In this document: one piece after another, positions 1 through 8,646 of the stretch | Layout of the letters: the number at the start of each line of letters is the position of its first letter | How positions within the stretch are numbered: position 1 is the stretch's first letter | NCBI GenBank assembly: GCA_964035575.1 | Contig: OZ037931.1 | Coordinates: forward strand, 1,063,567 to 1,127,566 | From: Rhynchopus sp. YZ270_cl-10 | Taxonomy: Eukaryota > Euglenozoa > Diplonemea > Diplonemida > Diplonemidae | DNA: 64,000 nucleotides | Reading direction: 5' to 3' | Made by a program: the position numbers and the translations under genes | Notes under the pieces: generated by a model | Told to the model about the DNA's origin: nothing | Seen by the model: only the letters and a program-made list of their open reading frames with translations | The model's database searches: none

Positions 1-353
1 CTGAGGGAGACACACAAACGTTGTATGCATCTGTGTTTTCTACCAATACTATTACTAGGGGGTCAAATAGTAGACCCCCCTGAAGAGTAGCCCCCTAAGC
101 AAAAATTAGACCACATTTTACCACAACTACTCAAAACATGAAATCTATTGCTTTACTAGACTCATCGTGCATTTTTGAGACCTGGACATGGAGGTCAGAC
201 TCCACTTTAGAGCACCAAAAATAGGGTCAAAAACAATTTTTGTAAGGGGGTGGATTTTTGAATTTGTATGGGAAAACCCACTTTTGGCCGTGAGCGTGAA
301 ATAATGTTACTTTATTTTCACGGCCAGACTTTTTACGGCTAAAATACGTGTAA

Positions 354-383
354 TACTTTATTTCACGGCCGTGAAATAAAGTA
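354..383. repeat. perfect 30-bp palindrome
   Basis: A perfect inverted repeat centred on CGGCCG, with half-site TACTTTATTTCACGG. The core TTATTTCACG/CGTGAAATAA recurs as single or inverted copies around 295-330, 1810-1880, 4890-5010 and 5590-5820, so this looks like the most symmetrical member of a dispersed motif. Role unknown. Bases 1-353 otherwise hold no gene that I can see. Confidence 0.85.
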
Positions 384-439
384 AAACCTGAAATTACTCG
401 TCCAGCCATTTTTTCCATAGAAACTTTATCAAATTGAAT

Positions 440-1427
440 AAAATATTTTTGAAAAAAAATCGTGATTTTTGGGATTTTGGTGATTTTTACAGTTTTGCAC
501 ACCCTGAAAATCGATTTTTTCGGCTCCGCCGGTGAAATATCGACATAATTTAGGTATGTTATGTGCATAATATACCCATTAGAGCCCATTCAAGTCACAT
601 TCCGACCATTTTTCGTGAAAAAATGCAACTTTTTGTCACCGTGACCCCCAAAAATGACGATTTTTTGGTCGATTTTTTCGGCCAAAAATTTCGTACCACA
701 GGGCCATACCATATACTGGGATTATCAACTTTTTGAAAATACGGCCTGGTATTGGGGTGTACATGTCCCATGGGGCCCATAGTAACCTTACTGGGTCATG
801 CCCAAAGCCAATATTAATAGTAAAATTCGATTTTCTGTGAAAAATATTTTGACCAAAAAATCGTCATTTTTCCGATTTTCGTCATTTTTACAGTTTTGCA
901 CACCCTGAAAATCGATTATTTCGGCTCCGCCGGTGAAATATCGACATAATTTAGGTATGTTATGTGCATAATATACCCATTAGAGCCCATTCAAGTCACA
1001 TTCCGACCATTTTTCGTGAAAAAATGCAACTTTTTGTCACCGTGACCCCCAAAAATGACGATTTTTTGGTCGATTTTTTCGGCCAAAAATTTCGTACCAC
1101 AGGGCCATACCATATACTGGGATTATCAACTTTTTGAAAATACGGCCTGGTATTCGGGTGTATATGTCCCATGGGGCCCATAGTAACCTTACTGGGTCAT
1201 GCCCAAAGCCAATCTTAATAGTAAAATTCGATTTTCTGTGAAAAATATTTTCACCAAAAAATCGTCATTTTTCCGATTTTCGTCATTTTTACAGTTTTGC
1301 ACACCCTGAAAATCGATTTTTTCGGCTCCGCCGGTGAAATATCGACATAATTTAGGTATGTTATGTGCATAATATACCCATTAGAGCCCATTCAAGTCAC
1401 ATTCCGACCATTTTTCGTGAAAAAATG
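440..1427. repeat. 401-bp tandem repeat, about 2.4 copies
   Basis: The segment starting GTTTTGCACACCCTGAAAAT occurs near 494, 895 and 1296, a period of 401 bp, with only a few differences between units. The third copy stops abruptly at 1427 where LINE-derived sequence begins. The unit is AT-rich and without convincing coding capacity; the short reading frames it contains are identical because the units are. It is probably satellite or an old tandem duplication of spacer. Confidence 0.9.
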
Positions 1428-1785
1428 CGTCGGTGAACATGTTGGCGTTGGAGGGGATCGCTGTGAGGTACGCCCCGGACATGGGGAGGAGAAGGGACTT
1501 CATGCGGGCACGGTCCCTCGTGCTCAAGGCCAGCATGAGCTTGTCTGCCTGCGCATCAACAATAGCCGCCGCGAGCTTCTGCTGGAGCGGGAGCTGGGTG
1601 GGCTGGTCTGTGTTGAGCTTGTACTTCAGGTCCACTCGCTCGTTGAAGTCCGTCACAGCATGCTTCCATCTCAGGGCATCCCAGGCGTACAGTGGGTCCA
1701 GGGTTTGCGCCAGCTGGAAGTTCCCAGCTTGGGACGCAAGAGCTGCTGCTGACCAGTGATCCCGGGCTCTGCGTATCCCGAGACC
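1428..1785 (-). mobile_element. LINE family C fragment (RT to endonuclease linker)
   Basis: Minus-strand translation gives residues such as IVDAQADKLML, TRDRARMKSLLLPMSGAYL and ALRWKHAVTDF. These align with the stretch just after the reverse transcriptase in the family A LINE of this window (IDAQADKLMQQL, RDRARMKSLLLPLSGTYL), but with clear divergence, so it is a separate, older family, called C here. Both ends are truncated: the left edge abuts the 401-bp repeat and the right edge abuts a small hairpin (1786-1806). It lies in the same orientation as, and in the order expected for, the RT fragment at 2970-3420. It is a relic. Confidence 0.8.
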
Positions 1786-1806
1786 TCATGGTACGAAATA
1801 CCATGA
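1786..1806. repeat. short perfect hairpin at LINE C edge
   Basis: TCATGGTA and TACCATGA form perfect 8-bp arms around a CGAAA loop, exactly where LINE-like sequence ends. Bases 1807-2202 have no gene; they contain two TTATTTCACGGC copies (about 1813 and 1868) and AT-rich spacer. Confidence 0.7.
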
Positions 1807-2202
1807 AAGTCACCTTATTTCACGGCAAATGACGGGTAAATTGCGTGGGGCGTGAAAAAAGTCACCTTATTTCACGGCGCACCTGTATGAGGATTCCTGT
1901 GTGGTGGGTGGATTTCAGGTGGGGAGGGTGGGAATCTGGACAAAAATTTGGAGCTCACTCGAGCTTGTAAGAGGCGAAGCTCTTGTAGTCCGCTCTCGTA
2001 TGCCTCCTGCATCTTCGCCTTAAGCGTTGTCCTCGGCATTTGTTGTTGTTCTTTTTTTTCTTTTGATTAGCTCCTGTAACAGATGATACGTGTGATGTGG
2101 GTGGTATTTATTTTTCCTGATCTCCCATCTCACTGTTTTTTGGCCTGTGCTTGGGGACTACCCCTACTTTGTAAACCGGAATAAAATTACGTATTGTTTG
2201 TC

Positions 2203-2379
2203 ATAAGGAATCCGTTTTTTCACGCTACAGGTGCGCTCGTTACCTGCTGAACATAATTCACCTCGCTTCGCTCGGTAAATTATTTTTCCGTATTTACATG
2301 GTCCCCTCGCTTCGCTCGGGAACCATTTCTGCAGCAGGTAACTCGCACGACCTGTAGCGTGAAAAAAAGTATTCCTTAT
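2203..2379. repeat. 177-bp nested palindrome, branched
   Basis: Outer arms ATAAGGAAT (2203-2211) and ATTCCTTAT (2371-2379) continue inward through CACGCTACAGGT/ACCTGTAGCGTG and GTTACCTGCTG/CAGCAGGTAAC. Inside lie two separate hairpins: 2255-2281 (AATTCACC arms) and 2298-2326 (ATGGTCCC arms). Both have the loop core TCGCTTCGCTC. The predicted fold is a long stem ending in two arms, a cross-shaped structure. No coding potential. The arms have a few mismatches, so it is either under constraint or fairly young. Confidence 0.85.
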
Positions 2380-2413
2380 TTCATACCAATAATAGCTATT
2401 TATTAACAACAAA

Positions 2414-2517
2414 TAATGGGTCATTATTTCACTCGAGAATCGGTGAGTGCTCCTCGAGTGCCCGAAGGGCACGAGAGGGGCACGAACCGATTCGAGAGTG
2501 AAAAAATGGCCCATATT
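2414..2517. repeat. 104-bp nested palindrome
   Basis: The arm from AATGGGTCATTATTTCACTC onward (2415) pairs with a complementary arm ending at 2516 (AGTGAAAAAATGGCCCATAT), with the ACCGATTC part at 2486-2493. An inner hairpin at 2453-2475 has arms CTCG-GTGCCC and GGGCAC-GAG closed by GAA. It is separated from the preceding palindrome by the linker AATAGCTATTTATTAACAAC. Bases 2518-2768 show nothing else. Confidence 0.8.
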
Positions 2518-2768
2518 GGCGTTGATAAGGTAGTTTTATTGCATATGGTGATAATTTTGAGTACTCCTGATTTTTGGAGTTAAATAAAGTGGCTTTATGG
2601 GGTGGAATTTTACTTTATGGGTGGGTTTTGTTCAGAAAATGACCGGGGAATAAATATGTGATGCTCAAAACATCAAAATTCTTGCTTTTTTTGCATTTTT
2701 GGGCCCATCTGAGCCCAAAAAAAAATTTTATTTTCGGCTGAAAAATGTCTTTGCGAAAAAAAAATTTT

Positions 2769-2895
2769 TCAACTTTATAGGGTGAAAAAATCACTTTATA
2801 GGGTGAAAAAACCACTTTATAGGGTGTAAAAACCACTTTATAGGGTGGGAAATCACTTTATAGGGTGGGAAATCACTTTATAGGGTGGGATAAAG
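2769..2895. repeat. about 22-bp tandem repeat (ACTTTATAGGGTG)
   Basis: The core ACTTTATAGGGTG is repeated six or more times with variable spacers AAAAAATC, AAAAAACC, TAAAAACC and GGAAATC. This is a short AT-rich minisatellite next to the LINE C relic; no function is apparent. Confidence 0.85.
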
Positions 2896-2969
2896 TGCCC
2901 AGAGTTGGATAAAGTGGTGGTGGAGGGTACATAAAGGAGTACGATAAATTTTCACCAATGCAATAAATA

Positions 2970-3420
2970 GTTATTGAGGATTATCTTGTCATCCTCCTTG
3001 TGGCGCTCTGCGTACTGCGCAATGACATCCACCGCCGCTGAAGTACCCCTGGGCATTGCCACTCCCACTTGGTTCCCCCTGAGGAAGATGGAACGGGACT
3101 GAGTATGCACCCGAGTCGCCAGGATCTTGCCTACCAGCCTTCTGAGCGTGTCTCCAACGGCAATGGGCCGCACATCTTCCTCCTGATCGGGATTCTTTGA
3201 CAACTTCCGTAGCGCGACCAGGTTCGCCCCCGCCAGGAAATGGGACACCTCAGGCGGGGCCTCCCCTTTGGCCAGCGAGGAGAGTACAGCCGCCAAGGCC
3301 CCTAGAGTGCCCTTAGACCCAGCCTGACGCTGCAAACAGAGGGTACGGAGGTGAGCTCCTGTGACGTGGGAGGGGCCAGCTGCGGACGATCGCGGCATGC
3401 TGCGCATGGCCTTCATCAAC
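2970..3420 (-). mobile_element. LINE family C fragment (RT finger region)
   Basis: Minus-strand translation contains MKAMRSMPRSSAAGPSHVTG, LAGANLVALRKL, EEDVRPIAVGDTLRRLVGKI and LRGNQVGVAM. These match the N-terminal RT motifs of family A here (KALRSMPKSSAAGPSNVTG, EEDVRPIAVGDTLRRLVGKI), with a short insertion and many substitutions. It ends at both sides before the catalytic YLDD motif would be reached. With the fragment at 1428-1785 it is collinear with one minus-strand LINE whose middle is now occupied by palindromic sequence and minisatellite. The left edge coincides with a small hairpin (CAATAA/TTATTG at 2961-2976). Confidence 0.85.
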
Positions 3421-4004
3421 TCACACGCGTGGTGAAATAGAAATATAAATATTATACGCGCGAAATAGAAATAGAAATATTATAATTTTTTCGGCCAAAA
3501 AAAAATTTTTTTTGACCATGTCGCAGAGTGAAAAATCGACCGAAATTTTCGATTTTGGTGTTGCAAAATTTTTCGAAAATCCTGAAAAGTGCTCAAAAAC
3601 ACGTGAAAACACATGTATAGGAACCCCATATGGGCCCAGCATTGCCCAGGCTTGGTGAAAATTTTTCCTGCATGGGGGCCCTCCGGGCCCCCAGGAACCA
3701 TTGCGACCCGATTGGTTCACGTTACTGAAAAATTTGGTCCCTAAGACACACACGTGGTTAACATACCCCTGAAAAACACCCTACATCCACATAACGATCA
3801 AAGTCCCAAAATGACAAAGTGTTCCAGCTACCCCCATCCCCCACGTCGGTAAATATCATCATATAAATGAATCTGAACCCCTCTCCTTCCAGCACACCAA
3901 CATACACATTTTGACACACAAGATACAACTGAACCATAACAGCGGTTTTTTGACACACAGAATACGAGCGGATTTGTGCGTCGGGACAATATTACCGAAA
4001 ATGA
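3421..4004. other. AT-rich spacer without recognisable gene
   Basis: No coding sequence is supported. Short direct repetition of GAAATAGAAATA elements occurs near 3433-3480. Reading frames here are short and show no family features. Confidence 0.6.
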
Positions 4005-4166
4005 AAATATGAATTTTCTGGAAATATAGCACCATATTTCCTTCGGTACCCCCAATGCTGCTTCGGTCGACGATTTCCCTCGCCTTCGGCTCGGGAAATC
4101 GTATCCCTCAGCAGCATTGGGGGTACCTCAGGAAATATGAGTACTATATTTCCAGAAAAAATATAC
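4005..4166. repeat. about 160-bp nested palindrome
   Basis: TTTTCTGGAAATATAG pairs with CTATATTTCCAGAAAA, then CATATTTCC with GGAAATATG, then GGTACCCCCAATGCTGC with GCAGCATTGGGGGTACC. The innermost hairpin (about 4070-4101) has arms CGATTTCCC/GGGAAATCG around TCGCCTTCGGCTC. It has the same design as the palindromes at 2203 and 2414, but the sequence of the arms is unrelated. Confidence 0.85.
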
Positions 4167-4352
4167 TATCATGATTTTTTTTTTTTTTTTTGAAAAAATT
4201 GATTGTTTCCAGCCAGGCCTTTTGCTAACCATCATGCCATCATGCCACGTTTTTAGGCGTTTTTTATTTTTTTTTCCATCATGCCACCATCATGCCACGG
4301 GGGGTGGTGGGGCAGGGCTTTCGCTCTCCGTAACCTGGGGATTTCCCCCCAG

Positions 4353-4582
4353 ATGGCATGATGGCATGATGGCATGATGGCATGATGGCATGATGGCATG
4401 ATGGCATGATGGCATGATGGCATGATGGCATGATGGCATGATGGCATGATGGCATGATGGCATGATGGCATGATGGCATGATGGCATGATGGCATGATGG
4501 CATGATGGCATGATGGCATGATGGCATGATGGCATGATGGCATGATGGCATGATGGCATGATGGCATGATGGCATGATGGCA
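4353..4582. repeat. 8-bp satellite (ATGGCATG)n, about 28 copies
   Basis: An almost perfect array of ATGGCATG with no interruptions. Because 8 is not a multiple of 3, all frames stay open and give a period of eight residues (MPSCHHAI on the minus strand); these are not genes. Degenerate CATCATGCC copies lie at 4231-4250, 4277-4297 and 5957-5967, so the motif was present locally before expansion. Confidence 0.97.
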
Positions 4583-4892
4583 CCTTAAAAATTTTCTGCT
4601 CGCTGCGCTCGCGGAGGTATACCTAAAAAAAAAAATTCCCGCTCGCTTCGCTCGCGCTGTACGCCATTTTCTTCCTGCCTGCGGTGCCATTTTACAATAC
4701 CTGAGGGGATTCCCTTACATTTTGCAGCCAGAAATGAAACTTGACCCAAGCTGCAAAAATTTGACCATCGTTATTTCAAAGTGACCCAACCGTTGCAACA
4801 GCCCCTGCTTCTGGAAGACGTAGTGATTTTGTACGGTTAGTGTACGTAAGGCGCAAGACCAAGCACCGTTAATAATAACTATTTATTCACGT
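4583..4892. other. spacer with GCTCGC(TG/TT)CGCTCGC motifs
   Basis: No gene is visible. Two copies of a GCTCGCTGCGCTCGCG / GCTCGCTTCGCTCGCG motif at about 4600 and 4641 resemble the loop sequences of the large palindromes. The end of the segment carries AATAATAACTATTTATT, the linker motif also seen beside the palindromes near 2390 and 2965. Confidence 0.5.
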
Positions 4893-5022
4893 GAAATAAG
4901 ATTCCCATTATTTCACGCTCCCGGACTGGAGTCACAAGTGGGTTAATTTTCACGAGCGTAGCAAGTGAAAATTATGAAACGCGTGTCTCCAGGCCAGGGA
5001 GCGTGAAATATGAATCTTATTT
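4893..5022. repeat. about 130-bp nested palindrome
   Basis: AATAAGATTC (4895-4904) pairs with GAATCTTATT (5012-5021), then ATTTCACGCTCCC with GGGAGCGTGAAAT and CTGGAG with CTCCAG. The inner hairpin has arms AATTTTCAC/GTGAAAATT around GAGCGTAGCAA. It is the fourth member of the palindrome group, and its stem contains the TTATTTCACG motif. Confidence 0.85.
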
Positions 5023-5054
5023 AACATGAATACAATATTTTATTCAGCGTTTGC

Positions 5055-5857
5055 GGAGGTCAAAGTACAATTTCTACAGGGGGCAGTCAAATAGGGTAGG
5101 TGTTATGAAAAAATATACGTGTTTTGTCTACGGTGGTGTTTGTGACGGCCCAAAAAGCAAGTTGGAAAAGTCCTGAGGCAGAATCGTGGTTTTTATGCAC
5201 ATAGTATCCCACTTTGGTTAACTTTTTTGGTGACAAATGGAGTGTGCGTGCTGGGCAGCTTCACTCACACACGCAGCTCACGACCCTGTTTTAAAACTGG
5301 CTGGCACCTGTGAACAAACACATCAATACACTCACAAATCATTCCGGTCAAACATATGCATTTGCACGTCGTTTGTGCACTCTGTGCACGCAGGGTAACC
5401 GATGTAGCCCGCAGCACACTCGCCACAGCTTGCGCCAGTGAATCCGGTCGCATATGTGCCCACACAGGTCGACTTATCCGCGTTGTGTGTCACAGACGTG
5501 CTGTATTCACTGTATTGACACAAAAAAATTCATTTTTGGACTTTTTCAAGCCAAAAATGGCCTGAAATAGTGGTGTATTCTGAGCGGAAACAGTGCGTGA
5601 AAATAAAAGGATTTTATTTCACTTTATTTTCACGCAAAAAAAAGCTTTATATTACTGTGAATAAAGTGCGTTTTCGCGGCTATTCCAACGTATTTCTCTG
5701 CGTGAAATAAGGCTCGAGTGAAAATAAAAAACGAATAAAGGCATCTTATTTTCACGCTACGGCTATTTTACGACCAAAACTTTATTTCACGTGAGTTGAA
5801 TAATGCCATTCTTATTTCACTGCCCCCTGTAGAAATTGTACGTGACCTCCACCCTGT
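5055..5857. mobile_element. about 800-bp segment bounded by inverted repeats
   Basis: GGAGGTCAAAGTACAATTTC (about 5056) and its continuation CTACAGGGGGCAGT recur inverted at about 5812-5855 (ACTGCCCCCTGTAGAAATTG then TACGTGACCTCC), giving roughly 38-bp terminal inverted repeats with one or two changes. The interior includes the EGF-like fragment and many TTATTTTCACG motifs, but no transposase. No target duplication was recognised. It may be a non-autonomous DNA transposon or simply an inverted duplication. Confidence 0.5.
5332..5523 (-). pseudogene. EGF-like cysteine-rich fragment
   Basis: Minus-strand translation of 63 residues includes CVGTYATGFTGASCGECAAG followed by YIGYPACTEC. The spacing of cysteines and glycines (GFTGASCGECAAGYIG) is that of an EGF-like or laminin-type repeat, normally found in extracellular modular proteins. 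Only about one module is present, without neighbouring modules, so this is an orphan exon or a captured gene fragment. It sits inside the segment bounded by inverted repeats at 5055-5857. The fold assignment rests on the cysteine pattern only. No signal peptide is visible; the true ends of the exon are unknown. Confidence 0.55.
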
Positions 5858-6230
5858 GGCTGTCAGGGAGGCGCGCGCGAAGCGCGCGACGACCGCTTTT
5901 ACCAGGTGGGAAAGCTCGGAATGTACTTTTTTTCCAGGAAATTATTTTTTTTTGACCATCATGCCATTCCTGGGGAAAATCCCAAAGTTAGCAAAAGGCC
6001 TGGTTTCCAGCACACGCGGACTGTGTCAGTGTGTGATGTATTCCGCAAACCCGCAAACCCGTGTATATGATTATTGCCTGAAGTACAGAAAATGGGAGTG
6101 TCGGTGGCGGAGCACAAAAGAGGTAAAATGAGAAACATATCGGGTGGGGTCTCTGATCTAATCTGTGCGACGAATATATTTCCCCTAACACGCCATGTTT
6201 GGCCAGGGCCTCTCCAGCGCGTCAGTTGCA
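5858..6230. other. spacer, partly end region of V1
   Basis: No gene is supported. From about 6073 the segment TTGCCTGAAGTACAGAAA matches the terminal region of the second tyrosine-recombinase element (about 28514), so at least this part belongs to element V1. A GGCGCGCGCGAAGCGCGCGA hairpin lies at 5871-5890. Confidence 0.5.
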
Positions 6231-6290
6231 AAATATATCCGTTTCGCTTGATCAGATCTCGACCGTTTGTTGCATTGCACGCTTCCACTC
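6231..6290. repeat. V1 terminal direct repeat, left copy
   Basis: Shares nearly all of about 57 bases with 14966-15022, same orientation (AAATATATCCGTTTCGCTTG ... GCACGCTTCCAC). After this block the flanks differ (TCAGGACC here, CTGCCGACAC there). Confidence 0.8.
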
Positions 6291-6356
6291 AGGACCCTAA
6301 GGACCCTCGGATCGAAGGGACGCCGCGCGAACGATGAATGGGATTACGCTCCGCTG

Positions 6357-7646
6357 CTAAACCGGTAGTGTGATCGGGTAGTCTGCCACCACGCCTCTCG
6401 TGTACTTGTCTGCTTTTTGCTCCAACGTCGGTACCCATTCACATGCGACTTGGATGCGGGCGCCGGCCGCTAGGGTGAAAAGTTCAGCGATCACGAAATT
6501 TGAGCGGTAGTCTGAAGAGTGGCCCCTCTGGAGGCTGTGTACAGCCGGGAGGTTGTCGACCATCAGCCTGAGTCGCGTAGTATGTACCGATCTTGCCGCA
6601 AGTGCTACAGCCTGCTTTGCCGCGTAAAGTTCCTTCCTGTATATGTGCCAGTGTTCCTGCTCGTTAGAGAAATCCGCCTGTGACACCTGCTGCGGTTCTG
6701 ACTCAAGGATCGCCGCCCACGCCTTCGAGGAAGCATCGGACCATGCTGTGATAGATGATGTTGGTCCCCGTTCAATCCATGGATTTTCCTTAATACGTAT
6801 CGTCCTCTCCTTTACTTCCTTCACCACCGAAGGGCGCACTGCTGTAGGCGTGTCCCATGCAGCCGTGTTGTATAAGTCTCGAGCGATGTCTCTCATGAAG
6901 CTCAGTGTCGCGGGTAGGAAACATAGAAAAGAGTTTGTAACATATGAGTGCCACACCATGCCCCCGACCACCTTGTAGATTTCCCTAGGGGTTGCCATCC
7001 CTCCGGTTACCTTCGCGTGTGCACTATTCGCTAAAAATTTCTTAATCCACTCCGGGTCTGAACGATAAATATGGTGTCTGAGGTCGAAAGAGACGCCGAA
7101 AGTTTCAAAAAGTTGTGTGGGGACCCCGTAGCCTTTCTCGTCCAAAGTCATCTTCGCGTCCACAGCGTTGCATCGGAGTTTTCTGCCATCCAGAACAAAC
7201 CTTCTCCCTCCCGACTTCTTCTCCACTGTGAATCCGTGTAGCACGACGGTGGGTTCCTGATCCACTTCCTCCAACACGTTATAGTCCTTCAGCGCTTTTA
7301 GGTGGTGCATGAGATTTCGTGAGATCTTTTTCCGGAAATGTGTGTCGTATCTTACGTTCTCTAGAGCCCCTTCCAGGAACTGCGCGTAAAAGCTTTTTGG
7401 ATCTGTGATCAGATCAATCACTCCCTGCAGTTCACCTGTCACGTCCAACTCCTGCAGCTTCGCATGTCCATGAAACCGGCGCATATTGGCGCGATGTAGT
7501 CGTCCTCTGGAATACCGCGCACACGGGGTGGTCTGCACAGCTTTCCATTCACCGACACTGCGAGGACATCGTTGGGCGCCTCCAAACCCGGCCCCATGTC
7601 TTTTTCGTCCTCTGGATTGTAGCGTGTCTTTTCCCCTGGGATCCAT
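6357..7646 (-). CDS. V1 part: reverse transcriptase / RNase H region
   Basis: The N-terminal half carries the RT entry motif VVLHGFTVEKKSGGRRFVLD. The C-terminal half is a recognisable RNase H: ITAWSDASSKAWAAIL (first Asp), YRKELYAAKQAVALA (Glu), LRLMVDNLPAVHSLQ (Asp) and WVPTLEQKADKYTRG (last Asp region). This is the RNase H arrangement of DIRS-type and related elements. In a living element it would copy the RNA and remove the template strand in the replication particle. It follows the recombinase with a short gap. The element as a whole is treated as a fossil. Confidence 0.75.
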   Translation of the reverse strand: MDPRGKDTLQSRGRKRHGAGFGGAQRCPRSVGEWKAVQTTPCARYSRGRLHRANMRRFHGHAKLQELDVTGELQGVIDLITDPKSFYAQFLEGALENVRYDTHFRKKISRNLMHHLKALKDYNVLEEVDQEPTVVLHGFTVEKKSGGRRFVLDGRKLRCNAVDAKMTLDEKGYGVPTQLFETFGVSFDLRHHIYRSDPEWIKKFLANSAHAKVTGGMATPREIYKVVGGMVWHSYVTNSFLCFLPATLSFMRDIARDLYNTAAWDTPTAVRPSVVKEVKERTIRIKENPWIERGPTSSITAWSDASSKAWAAILESEPQQVSQADFSNEQEHWHIYRKELYAAKQAVALAARSVHTTRLRLMVDNLPAVHSLQRGHSSDYRSNFVIAELFTLAAGARIQVACEWVPTLEQKADKYTRGVVADYPITLPV

Positions 7647-7680
7647 GGTACGCCAGGTATCTTCCCCTGGAGCAAGTACT

Positions 7681-8631
7681 TCACATGGCTGCCTGCAGCT
7701 GCTGCGACATGGTTGCCGTCACGTCCACCCTCTGTAGTACCGCTTCTGCGACGTATCGGATCAGAGACTCCGTTGTTTGGTGGCGGGTGAGGAGGCATAT
7801 TTCGTCGAGGGACACCTTCTGTTTCAGGAGGAACTGCGCAGCCCCTCTTCTCAGTGAGTGCGACGACAGCTCCCTGTTGACTCTCTGTAGGGCGGCTCCG
7901 AGTTGGTGCGATGTTATCCCTGGTGGGAAAATCAAACCTTGCTGATCGCGGACAGCTTGCAGTCGTTGTACTAAAATTTCCTGCGCTGCTTTTGTGAGAT
8001 GGTGGCCCGTGAAGCGTCCCAGCTGGAAAGGATCTCCTTTGGTCTCCCTCCAATGCACTGCCACCACTCCGTCTGGTCTGATGGTGATCTCCTGCTTCTT
8101 GAGTCGCAGCACGTCCGACGCCCTCCCCGCCGTCACCCAACACATAGCCAGTGCTAAACGTATCAACGGCTTCTTCTCCAGCTCGATCGCCGATGCGACT
8201 TCGGAGGGACGTGCCGGCTTGGCCTGCTTGCCCGGCATCAGTGCTCCCATCCTTCGCAGACTCCGACGGTAATCCTGCACCATTTGGGACTCCGCCAGGC
8301 GTGCGTCCCCTGTCCGCCGTAACGCCGCCGCCACGTCCATCGTATATTGCAGCGCCGAACTCTCCGTGACTCCGTCTAAAGACCTTTTCTTTTCCACCCA
8401 ATATATGAGCGCCACTTCGTGTGAGATTGTGCATGTGTGTTTCTCCTCCCAAGCGTTTTTGAATTCGAAGTATCGCCGACACGTGCTTTGGAGGCTCTTC
8501 CAGGAGGACTCCGCTAAGCATCGGGCGAGGGTTGTCTGAGTCGATTGAATTATTGTATTTTCCTGTTTGTTTGTGAGGGGGGTCTCGTGTTGTCGTTTTC
8601 TGCCTCTTTCGCTGGGGGGAGGAAAGAGCAT
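7681..8631 (-). CDS. V1 part: tyrosine recombinase
   Basis: 316 residues with the fold signature of a phage-integrase-type recombinase. The first catalytic arginine is in TAGRASDVLRLKKQE, the HxxR box is SHSLRRGAAQFLL, the next His is in LLTRHQTTESLIRYV, and the final tyrosine is the Y of RYV. The N-terminal part (residues 30-120) would be the SAM-like core-binding domain. In such elements this enzyme inserts a circular DNA intermediate without target duplication. It overlaps or abuts the neighbouring parts and lies between gag and RT, an uncommon position. Confidence 0.85.
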   Translation of the reverse strand: MLFPPPSERGRKRQHETPLTNKQENTIIQSTQTTLARCLAESSWKSLQSTCRRYFEFKNAWEEKHTCTISHEVALIYWVEKKRSLDGVTESSALQYTMDVAAALRRTGDARLAESQMVQDYRRSLRRMGALMPGKQAKPARPSEVASAIELEKKPLIRLALAMCWVTAGRASDVLRLKKQEITIRPDGVVAVHWRETKGDPFQLGRFTGHHLTKAAQEILVQRLQAVRDQQGLIFPPGITSHQLGAALQRVNRELSSHSLRRGAAQFLLKQKVSLDEICLLTRHQTTESLIRYVAEAVLQRVDVTATMSQQLQAAM

Positions 8632-8646
8632 CTGCGCGTAGGGCAG

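Noticed and set aside
4353-4582. CRISPR array
   Set aside because: Contiguous 8-bp units with no spacers, no cas genes, eukaryotic context.
4253-4690. Histidine/cysteine-rich reading frames (MPSCHHAI repeats)
   Set aside because: They come from the 8-bp ATGGCATG satellite, not from a metal-binding protein gene.
7439-8521. 360-residue frame overlapping the V1 recombinase
   Set aside because: It lies in another frame of the recombinase gene and shows no domain; treated as a shadow.
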